A stretch of DNA of 11,007 nt from Bacillota bacterium (GTDB lineage Bacteria > Bacillota > Clostridia > Lachnospirales > Cellulosilyticaceae), in NCBI GenBank assembly GCA_023457875.1, contig JAEXBC010000056.1, positions 1 through 11,007 of the forward strand, read 5' to 3'. Numbering within the stretch: position 1 is the first letter of the stretch; the number at the start of each line of letters is the position of its first letter. The notes under the pieces are model-generated. The model was not told the DNA's origin. It made no database searches and worked only from the letters and a program-made list of their open reading frames with translations. Position numbers and translations under genes: made by a program. Positions 1 to 5,774 of the stretch are shown here, piece after piece.

Positions 1-105
1 CGAAAGGAGTAAGACCCCTTAGAGACTATGAGGTAGATAGGCTTAGGCTGTAAGTGTAGCAATACATTCAGGTACTAAGTACTAACGGTTCGAGGGTTTG
101 ACCTA
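1..105 (+). rRNA. 23S ribosomal RNA, 3' end (5' part outside window)
   Basis: This is the last part of the large-subunit rRNA (domain VI). I recognise the conserved blocks GGAGTAAGACCCCTT near 6-20, GATAGGCT near 36-43, the GTAAGTG(T)AGCAATACATTCAG stretch around 50-71, and the closing ACTAACGGTTCGAGGG..TTGACC at 81-103. These match the standard bacterial 23S tail in order and spacing, so the copy looks functional. The exact mature 3' end cannot be set because its pairing partner at the 5' end of 23S lies outside the window. A 6-bp hairpin (GATGGC AAA GCCATC, 112-126) and then an intrinsic terminator (182-202) follow directly. Confidence 0.93.
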
Positions 106-181
106 GAAAAAGATGGCAAAGCCATCACAAACGGTTGAATAAAACATTGTAGTATTTGTTTTTGAGAGTGTGAGAATAGAG

Positions 182-202
182 CACCTGAAAAGGTGTTTTT
201 TT
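182..202 (+). terminator. Intrinsic terminator after 23S rRNA
   Basis: A CACCT stem (182-186), a GAAA tetraloop and AGGTG (191-195) are followed at once by seven T (196-202). This is a textbook rho-independent terminator. It would close the rRNA transcript about 80 nt past the 23S end, with no 5S gene in between. Confidence 0.88.
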
Positions 203-233
203 GTGCTTAAAAATAGCAAATGATTAGAAGAAA

Positions 234-480
234 GGCATAGCAGAGAAGCCAAGTCTGGATATGACGCCAGTGACACTTAGTGAAAGTGAACTTCCTCCGT
301 TAGTGGAACCAGTCCTATAGGATAAACGCGCAGGGCATCTAAGCGTGAAGCAGACCATCATCAGAGCGCAGAGAACGTGCTCTGCAAGAGATAAGATTTC
401 CCATCTGAAAGGAGTAAGCTAGCCTGCAAACTATATAGTATAAAAAACGGTAGAAGTCTGAATACTAATAACGTTAGGTG
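234..480 (+). pseudogene. Degenerate second copy of the 23S rRNA 3' end
   Basis: Several blocks match the 23S domain VI tail in the correct order: GCATAG..AGAAGCCAAGTCTGGA (235-259), GGATAAACGC (320-329), GGCATCTAAGCGTGAAGC (334-351), GATAAGATTTCCCATCT (390-406), GAAAGGAGTAAG (407-418, identical to 3-14 of the intact copy) and CTGAATACTAATAACG (458-473). Against the usual 23S it carries about 58 extra nt after the first block (260-318), an insert containing an 8-bp hairpin (362-369 with 377-384), and a gap of roughly 18 nt near the 3' end. The region before 234 shows no 23S similarity, so only the tail is present. I read it as a decayed rRNA fragment left by an old duplication or recombination. 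A retained RNA with expanded helices cannot be excluded. Confidence 0.72.
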
Positions 481-584
481 TTTATATTGAAGCTAATTAT
501 AAAATATATGAGGCAAGTATTTAACTTGTTTATTGATAGCATACTTATTATAGAATACGATCATTTATTCTGAGGAGCAGTAAC

Positions 585-1682
585 ATGAGACAAAGAAAAG
601 TTTTTGGAGCAGCATTAATCCTATTTACCATGTTCGTTTTATTTCAAAGCTATAGCTGTAAAGCAATTGGCTCTAATGCGAATGTGAACAATATAGAAAG
701 CCAGCCACAAGCTACAACAAATAATCAAGAGGAAGAAGTGACTCAAGAAGACAAAGAAATTGTTATCGGATTATCACTTCCCTCTACCATTTCAACAAGA
801 TGGTTAAAGGAAAAGGAACTCATGGAAGCTTATGCAAAGGAAAAGGGCGTTACCTTAATAAGTAGAGTTGCACAAGAGGATGCTGAGCAACAAGCAGCGC
901 AAGTGGATGAACTTTTAAACGAGAATATAGATATACTGATACTGGCACCTGTTGATGCAGTGGCAGCTGCTAGTAGTGTGGAAAAAGCCCATGCATTAGG
1001 GAAAAAAGTGATAGCCTATGATCGTATCATTCTAAATACTGATCTAGATCTATATGTGACCTTTGATAGTATAGAAGTTGGTAAGATTCAAGGCGCATAT
1101 CTTGCTGAAACGGTACCTGAAGGTAATTATCTTATTTTATCTGGAGACCCTGGTGATTATAATTCCACCTTCCTCAAACAAGGCGCAATGAAATATATTG
1201 ATCCACTCATTAGTGAAGGCAAAGTAAGTATTGTAACAGAACAAGCTATAAAAAACTGGGATCCTGAGTATGCATACCAGATTGTAAAAAATGTGCTTGA
1301 GACCACAGAAAATAACGTAGATGCCATCTTAGCCCCAAATGATAGTACAGCTGCAGGGGTTATACAGGCACTTTCAGAGCAAGGTTTAGCTGGCAAGATA
1401 CCTGTAACAGGACAAGACGCAGAAATAGCAGCACTCCAACGTATTGTTGAGGGCACACAATCAATGACTGTATTTAAAGATCCAGAGAGGATTAGTCAAG
1501 AAGCTATTGACGCAGCGATTGCTTTGGTAGAAGGTAAAAAAGTCGTTACTAATGGTGCAATTAGCAATAAAAAAATGTATGTACCTTCTATCTTATTACC
1601 TTCTTATTTAGTAACCAAAGATAATATTGAAGAAGTACTCATTAATCAAGGATATTTTAAAAAGGAAGACATTTATCAATAA
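585..1682 (+). CDS. Xylose-type sugar ABC transporter substrate-binding lipoprotein (orphan)
   Basis: This is a 365-residue extracytoplasmic binding protein of the XylF/periplasmic-binding type I fold, which binds a monosaccharide between two lobes. Residues 1-24 form a basic start plus hydrophobic export signal (FGAALILFTMFVLF) ending at Cys25. The context SYSC is a weak lipobox, so lipidation is probable but not certain. A Gln/Asn/Glu-rich linker (about 27-58) precedes the binding domain. Family landmarks are IVIGLSLPS, ILILAPVDA, KVIAYDRIILNTDLDLYVTFDS, YLILSGDPGDYNS, ILAPNDSTAAGVIQAL and VTGQDAE. The ATG is supported by GAGGAG at 572-577, 7 nt upstream. No permease, ATPase or sensor kinase gene lies beside it. 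It may serve a distant transporter, or act as a sugar sensor like XylFII of clostridia. The sugar is inferred from overall likeness only. A weak promoter (TTGTTT 526-531, TATAGA 549-554) may precede it. Confidence 0.88.
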   Translation: MRQRKVFGAALILFTMFVLFQSYSCKAIGSNANVNNIESQPQATTNNQEEEVTQEDKEIVIGLSLPSTISTRWLKEKELMEAYAKEKGVTLISRVAQEDAEQQAAQVDELLNENIDILILAPVDAVAAASSVEKAHALGKKVIAYDRIILNTDLDLYVTFDSIEVGKIQGAYLAETVPEGNYLILSGDPGDYNSTFLKQGAMKYIDPLISEGKVSIVTEQAIKNWDPEYAYQIVKNVLETTENNVDAILAPNDSTAAGVIQALSEQGLAGKIPVTGQDAEIAALQRIVEGTQSMTVFKDPERISQEAIDAAIALVEGKKVVTNGAISNKKMYVPSILLPSYLVTKDNIEEVLINQGYFKKEDIYQ

Positions 1683-1699
1683 AGATATTTATTGATAAA
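1672..1699 (+). repeat. 12-bp perfect hairpin over the stop codon
   Basis: TTTATCAATAAA (1672-1683) pairs perfectly with TTTATTGATAAA (1688-1699) across a GATA loop. The stem includes the TAA stop (1680-1682) of the binding-protein gene. No T-run follows, so it is not a standard terminator. It may protect the mRNA 3' end. Confidence 0.6.
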
Positions 1700-1765
1700 A
1701 AGTATCATATTATACAGTTTTAAAAAACACAAGTAAATAATAAGTAATTAATTTTGAAAATAATA

Positions 1766-1794
1766 TTGACAGTAGTATTAGTTTGGTGTAAAAT
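1766..1794 (+). promoter_or_regulatory. Strong sigma-70/SigA promoter for tRNA-Gly
   Basis: A perfect -35 TTGACA (1766-1771) and a -10 TAAAAT (1789-1794) are separated by 17 nt. Transcription should start near 1801. This is the only good promoter ahead of the tRNA-Gly gene and implies a leader of about 118 nt. Confidence 0.85.
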
Positions 1795-1800
1795 ATCTTT

Positions 1801-1918
1801 TGTTGTCAAGCATGATAACATTTGTTTTTAGCGCTGATGCGTTAGGTTTATGTGAGGCGTACTTAGTTGGAACTAAGTGAAAGCAATCTCTCAAAAGTAG
1901 AGTTTAACATAAATGAAT
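1801..1918 (+). other. Long structured leader of tRNA-Gly
   Basis: Several stems are visible. TGTTGTCA (1801-1808) pairs with TGATAACA (1813-1820; one G-U) and is followed by TTTGTTTTT, so it resembles a weak terminator right at the expected transcript start. ACTTAG (1861-1866) pairs with CTAAGT (1873-1878). CTCT (1888-1891) can pair with AGAG (1899-1902). TTTATGT (1847-1853) can pair with ACATAAA (1907-1913), enclosing the last two as a three-way junction. It matches no riboswitch class I know. No ORF with a ribosome binding site is seen. It may be only a processed 5' leader. Confidence 0.45.
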
Positions 1919-1989
1919 GCGGGTGTAGTTCAATGGTAGAACTTCAGCCTTCCAAGCTGACTACGTGGGTTCGATTCCCATCACCCGCT
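1919..1989 (+). tRNA. tRNA-Gly (anticodon UCC)
   Basis: A 71-nt cloverleaf. The acceptor arms GCGGGTG (1919-1925) and CACCCGC (1982-1988) pair fully. The anticodon stem TCAGC/GCTGA holds the loop CTTCCAA, giving anticodon TCC, which reads GGA and possibly other Gly codons. The T-arm contains GTTCGATTC. The discriminator base is T and no CCA is encoded. It is a single-gene unit between a strong promoter and a strong terminator. Confidence 0.96.
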
Positions 1990-2020
1990 CTATTCAAAAA
2001 CGATTATGAAGATGAAATGA

Positions 2021-2068
2021 CCTTCAAAGAGTAAGATTTAACAATCTAACTTTTTGAAGGCCTTTTTT
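2021..2068 (+). terminator. Intrinsic terminator after tRNA-Gly
   Basis: A long hairpin: the arms 2021-2038 (CCTTCAAAGAGTAAGATT) and 2043-2060 pair at 17 of 18 positions, including one G-U, around a TAAC loop. CC and seven T follow (2061-2069). It separates the tRNA from the ABC exporter operon. Confidence 0.9.
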
Positions 2069-2143
2069 TATAGTAAATTACATTTTTAGTTTAGGCTAAA
2101 TATAAAAAATAAAAAAAGTTATATTAAAATCTAAAAAATTTGA

Positions 2144-2149
2144 TACAAT
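2144..2149 (+). promoter_or_regulatory. Possible -10 box for the ABC exporter operon
   Basis: TACAAT (2144-2149) lies in a very AT-rich stretch with no convincing -35 at normal spacing. If it is used, transcription would start near 2156. That is only about 12 nt before the first ATG but 40 nt before the internal start discussed under the ATPase. Confidence 0.35.
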
Positions 2150-2167
2150 ACTCTTATATACAAATAA

Positions 2168-2899
2168 ATGGGTATACGGATGAAGGAGGGAAAAATTATT
2201 TTAAGAGTAGAACATATTACCAAAAAGTACGGGAAGATTTTAGCTAATAACGATTTAAGTTTTACTGTTCAAGATGGAGAAATTGCTATTTTATTAGGAC
2301 CTAATGGGGCAGGAAAGTCTACGGTCATTAAGGCAATTGCAGGACTGCTTAGATTTGAAGGCAAAATTTATATCAATGATGTCCTCAATAAGACCATAGA
2401 GGCTAAAAGAAATGTAGGATATATACCAGAAATACCCTGCTTGTATCCGCTACTTACAGTGTGGGAGCATTTGGAGTTTATTGCTCGGGCATACAGCTTA
2501 GAGAACTGGGAGGATTATGCCCAGCAGCTTATTACAAGATTTGATATAGCAGATAAAAAGGATAAGTTAAGTACAGAACTATCAAAGGGAATGCAGCAAA
2601 AGGTGAGTATCTGTTGCGGGCTTTTGCATAAGCCACAGGTCATCATATTTGATGAGCCAATGGTGGGGCTTGACCCCTATGCCATCAAAGAACTCAAGAA
2701 GCTCTTTATTGAGTTAAAGGATGAAGGTGGTAGTATTTTAATTAGTACACATATGTTAGATAGTGTTGAGGACTATTGGGATGTGGCATATATTATGAAG
2801 CAAGGAAGCTTTATTAGCAAAAAAGAAAGAAAGGCAATGAAAGAAGGTAACCTAGAGGATCTGTTTTTTGATTTAACCGTTAAGGAGGTTATTGAGTGA
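2168..2899 (+). CDS. ABC transporter ATP-binding protein, ABC-2 exporter type
   Basis: This cytosolic ATPase subunit powers the membrane protein encoded next. In the 243-residue reading the Walker A is GPNGAGKST (44-52), the signature is LSKGMQQK (a variant of LSGGQ), the Walker B is VIIFDEPMVGLDP, and the H-loop is STHML. The Q-loop region reads GYIPEIPCLYP, with Glu where Gln is usual. These features fit the CcmA/BcrA-like exporter ATPases. The start is uncertain. ATG 2168 and ATG 2180 have no Shine-Dalgarno, yet AAGGAGGG sits inside the ORF at 2183-2190. Just 4 and 7 nt after it come ATT codons (2195, 2198), which would start a normal family N-terminus (M-I-L-R-V-E-H-I-T-K-K-Y-G). The gene overlaps the permease start by 4 nt, so the two are translationally coupled. 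The substrate is unknown. Confidence 0.93.
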   Translation: MGIRMKEGKIILRVEHITKKYGKILANNDLSFTVQDGEIAILLGPNGAGKSTVIKAIAGLLRFEGKIYINDVLNKTIEAKRNVGYIPEIPCLYPLLTVWEHLEFIARAYSLENWEDYAQQLITRFDIADKKDKLSTELSKGMQQKVSICCGLLHKPQVIIFDEPMVGLDPYAIKELKKLFIELKDEGGSILISTHMLDSVEDYWDVAYIMKQGSFISKKERKAMKEGNLEDLFFDLTVKEVIE

Positions 2900-4503
2900 G
2901 TGCATTTTCTTATCTCTTAAGTAGGCAATTTAAGAATTATTTTTTGGATTTAGTTCGCCATCCAGCTAAGCTAATAGGGACGGTTCTCATTATCCTGCTT
3001 ATTGGTCTTAGTATGTTTCTCACTTTTATTAAGCCAGTCAATAGTATGTCCACACATCTTAGGTCAATAGATGAGTTCAAGTTAATCTCATGTGGATTTT
3101 TTATCACACTTTTTTATGTGTGCGTTTATGATAGCATTGACAGAGGAAATGGTTTTTTTAGGTTGTGGGATATCAATTTATTATTTACAGCACCTATTTC
3201 AGAAAAGAAAGTATTACTGTATGGACTCATTAAACAGTTGGGTGCAAGTTTATTTGTAGGTGTTATTCTTTTATTTCAGATACCCGTTTTACATAGAATG
3301 TATGGTATAAGTACAGGTCAATGCCTATTTATATTTGTTCAGTATCTCTTATTTTTAGCAGTACTACAAGTGTTTTGTATGCTACTGTATATCTATTCGA
3401 ATGGAAAAACAAATAGAAAAGCATGGATTAAGCGTCTTTTGGTGATAACTGTGGTTGTAATTGTGGCTATAGTGCTTTTTAAGGTAAAGCAAGGCCATCT
3501 TGTAGAGTCATTAAAATATATCAATATAGGATTAACCTTATTTCCCTTTGGTGGTTGGAGCGGGGGAATTGTAAATAGCTTTTTGGCAGGAAGTATGTGG
3601 AGCGTAGTGGGATATGTGGCTATATATGCTATTTCATTAGGAATCATGCTGCCTCCTATTATGAAAGGAAGCTTAGAATATTATGAAGATATTATCTCAG
3701 CCACAGAGCAGAGAGAAGCTTTTACAAAAAGCTTAAAGACAGGCAAGTTTGTGAGAGATGTAGCTACTTCTCAAAAAACAAGGAAACTCAGGCAAGTAGG
3801 ATTAAGAAAAGGAAAGGCGGCTTCTACTTTGTTTTACAAACATCTGTTAGAAGGTAGACGAAGCAATAAAATGTTTATCAATACAGGAACAATCTTACAA
3901 TGTGTTGCTGTAATAGCCATATCCTATTTTCTAAAGAAGTTTGTTCATATGTCATCTAAGATGATGTTTATCACGGTTATTGGATTTATGCTTTATGTAC
4001 AGCTCCTTCTAACACGTGTAGAAAGATGGTCTATGGAGCTCAATTGTCATTATGTTTATTTGCTTCCTGCAAGTGGGTTCAAAAAATTTATATATTCTGC
4101 CTTAGAAGGATGTTTACGCTGCTTGGTGGAAAATATTCTAATCATAGGAGTATTAGGCCTTATTGCAAAGGTGCCAATTCGTTTTGTCATCATGGGAATT
4201 CTTCTGAGGGTTTCCTTTGAGGGATTTTTGATTGCCATCAATTTATTATCCCAAAGGCTACTAGGAACGATTGCTAATAAAGGTGTGTTCTTTGTTCTTT
4301 ACTATTTTATAGCGATTATTATGCAAGTCCCACCTATTTTATTTGGAGGCTATATTAGTATACACGAGAAATTTTTAACTTTAGGGCTAAGCTATTTATT
4401 CCAAATTATACTTCTATGTATGATTATATGGAATATCCTCATTACATTTATTATCAGTTTGTTAGCTAATGAGGTATTTAATACTATGGAATTAAATGAA
4501 TAA
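2896..4503 (+). CDS. ABC-2 type exporter membrane protein (putative ABC_export family)
   Basis: A 535-residue integral membrane protein, the permease partner of the preceding ATPase. Starting at GTG 2896, it overlaps the ATPase stop (GTGA) and has a strong AAGGAGG at 2882-2888, 7 nt upstream. About 11 hydrophobic segments are visible, near residues 25-45, 62-80, 117-133, 142-167, 180-197, 233-255, 332-348, 355-372, 412-436, 463-486 and 497-525. A basic cytosolic loop (about 260-325) splits them into two halves. The stretch LLFTAPISEKKVLLYG (95-110), after the second segment, resembles the coupling region seen in putative ABC exporters of Firmicutes. From memory this suggests Pfam ABC_export, which I have not checked. 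The operon is two genes with no regulator or immunity gene nearby, so the exported substrate cannot be inferred. Confidence 0.88.
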   Translation: MSAFSYLLSRQFKNYFLDLVRHPAKLIGTVLIILLIGLSMFLTFIKPVNSMSTHLRSIDEFKLISCGFFITLFYVCVYDSIDRGNGFFRLWDINLLFTAPISEKKVLLYGLIKQLGASLFVGVILLFQIPVLHRMYGISTGQCLFIFVQYLLFLAVLQVFCMLLYIYSNGKTNRKAWIKRLLVITVVVIVAIVLFKVKQGHLVESLKYINIGLTLFPFGGWSGGIVNSFLAGSMWSVVGYVAIYAISLGIMLPPIMKGSLEYYEDIISATEQREAFTKSLKTGKFVRDVATSQKTRKLRQVGLRKGKAASTLFYKHLLEGRRSNKMFINTGTILQCVAVIAISYFLKKFVHMSSKMMFITVIGFMLYVQLLLTRVERWSMELNCHYVYLLPASGFKKFIYSALEGCLRCLVENILIIGVLGLIAKVPIRFVIMGILLRVSFEGFLIAINLLSQRLLGTIANKGVFFVLYYFIAIIMQVPPILFGGYISIHEKFLTLGLSYLFQIILLCMIIWNILITFIISLLANEVFNTMELNE

Positions 4504-4530
4504 AAGGTAACTGTATTTTTGTTAAATGAA

Positions 4531-4582
4531 AAAAGTACAATGAACGTTTGAGAAATCACCATAACGTATACATTGTACTTTT
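4531..4582. terminator. Bidirectional terminator A, related to the one at 5656-5708
   Basis: AAAAGTACAATG (4531-4542) pairs perfectly with CATTGTACTTTT (4571-4582). An inner ACGTT/AACGT stem (4544-4548, 4563-4567) and a loop containing TCACCA sit inside. T-rich tails lie on both sides (TTATTTTTT on +; an A-run upstream gives Us on -). It sits between the convergent exporter operon and the - strand membrane protein gene, and can end both. Confidence 0.88.
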
Positions 4583-4643
4583 ATTTTTTATAAACACATT
4601 TATGGAACTAGTTCCTGATAGTTATTCCAAAATAACAAAGGTG

Positions 4644-5513
4644 TTATTCAGCAATAAATTCCTCAGTAGGAGCAGTAGCATTTGAAGCAAGCAGATTAAC
4701 AAAATCACGGCTTACAATTAAATACTTCATTACATCGTCATTAGAATAATTTCCTTTGTCGTCTAAAACATGCTTGGTAAGGGTCAAATAGTTAGCATTT
4801 TGATCATGAGATTGATAAATGGTTGCAGATACATAATTTACTTTACCCGTTGTATTTAAACGTGGATATTCTAACAAAGCATTAGGATTTTTTTCGATTG
4901 TTGAAACAACATCATTCACGTTAAAGAATTCAAAACGAAATTCTGTAGGATATTTATTTGCCCAAGCGTTTACAGTTTCATCAAATGGGATATCAATTTG
5001 TGCATGGAAGGTAAACGCTAAACAACCAAAGAAAAGAAGAATTTCTAAAATCCAAATAATCCAAAGGAAAATGCCAGATACAGTGCTGTTGTCGGAAAGT
5101 CCCCAAGTTCCGTATTCATTAATCAAGCAAATGCCACTCCAAAAGCCTGAAGGATTAGTAAGCACATCCAAAGTACCAGTAATAAAAGAATCACCAGGCT
5201 CAGAAATAAGTATTTTGTAGACATACATAGCCCATTTGACAACAGTAAAGCCAACATAGCCAATCAAAATGGAGATTACTCCAAAGAGAGGTGAGTGCAT
5301 TTTTAAGGCTTTAGCTAATTTACCAGCAATAAAACCAATTAGAATACCTGCACCAATTGGAATTAAAACGTTGATGTAAATAAAAGGTATTTTTTCCTCT
5401 AGCCATAGGTAAGGCCAACTTATGACACTACCAAGGATGAATGTACAAAGTAAAATAAGAATGAAAGAAATGGGTGAAAAAGTATTTGAAGCCTTATAAT
5501 ATTTTGTTTCCAT
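4644..5513 (-). CDS. Unrecognised membrane protein, four TM segments plus soluble tail
   Basis: I do not recognise a named family. The 289-residue protein has four hydrophobic segments (about 14-34, 46-66, 76-97 and 144-168). Short polar parts carry aromatic and Pro/Gly-rich motifs (WPYLWLEEKIPFIYINVL, EYGTWGLSDNSTVSG). A C-terminal tail of about 120 residues (170-289) is largely hydrophilic, with alternating hydrophobic residues that suggest a folded domain. No catalytic motif or metal site stands out. The start ATG (5511-5513) follows a G-rich ribosome binding site (AGGGGG, complement of about 5519-5524) at short spacing. The chemotaxis-receptor gene has the same type of site. The gene is monocistronic and bracketed by the two related terminators A and B. 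Similar four-helix proteins of unknown role occur in Clostridia and Bacteroidetes as far as I recall; this is unverified. Confidence 0.82.
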   Translation of the reverse strand: METKYYKASNTFSPISFILILLCTFILGSVISWPYLWLEEKIPFIYINVLIPIGAGILIGFIAGKLAKALKMHSPLFGVISILIGYVGFTVVKWAMYVYKILISEPGDSFITGTLDVLTNPSGFWSGICLINEYGTWGLSDNSTVSGIFLWIIWILEILLFFGCLAFTFHAQIDIPFDETVNAWANKYPTEFRFEFFNVNDVVSTIEKNPNALLEYPRLNTTGKVNYVSATIYQSHDQNANYLTLTKHVLDDKGNYSNDDVMKYLIVSRDFVNLLASNATAPTEEFIAE

Positions 5514-5655
5514 AAAAACCCCCTAATAAATTTATTTACGAAGTAATGGTAACATAATAATAGGCAAAAATCAAAGCATTTTAAATTCTGACATATTTTT
5601 GTATATTTATTAAGATTCAAAAAAGATGTCTATATAGATGTTTTTTGTAAATTAA
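5514..5655. other. Intergenic region upstream of the membrane protein gene
   Basis: It holds the promoter region of the - strand membrane protein gene, though no clear -35/-10 pair can be chosen in this AT-rich sequence. A weak hairpin (5621-5631 with 5636-5646, three G-U pairs) ends in a T-run on the + strand. No coding signal with a ribosome binding site was seen. Confidence 0.5.
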
Positions 5656-5708
5656 AAAAGTACAATGAATCAGAGGAGTAGTCACCACAAATGATTCGTT
5701 GTACTTTT
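5656..5708. terminator. Bidirectional terminator B, related to the one at 4531-4582
   Basis: The arm 5656-5672 (AAAAGTACAATGAATCA) pairs with 5692-5708 (TGATTCGTTGTACTTTT) at all 17 positions, with one G-U. The loop contains TCACCA (5682-5687). T-rich tails flank it on both strands. On the - strand it ends the CxxC/Thr-Glu-repeat gene. Confidence 0.88.
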
Positions 5709-5774
5709 CTTTATTATAAATGCATTCATAAAATGATTAATAATTATCAATAAATTACTCAATATACGACTCTC

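Noticed and set aside
1157..1456. 99-residue ORF on the - strand
   Set aside because: It lies wholly inside the binding-protein gene in another frame and has no ribosome binding site.
1801..1918. T-box or known riboswitch ahead of tRNA-Gly
   Set aside because: No T-box sequence or other riboswitch core I know is present, and T-boxes control mRNAs, not tRNA genes.
3393..4241. Three short ORFs inside the exporter permease gene
   Set aside because: Shadows of a clear membrane-protein reading frame; no start signals of their own.
5420..5620. 66-residue ORF on the - strand overlapping the start of the membrane protein gene
   Set aside because: Different frame, no ribosome binding site, and much of its coding sequence is the gene's own N-terminus in another frame.
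4531..5708. Insertion sequence bounded by the two palindromes
   Set aside because: No transposase is encoded between them and both copies work as terminators; a non-autonomous cassette is left as an open finding only.
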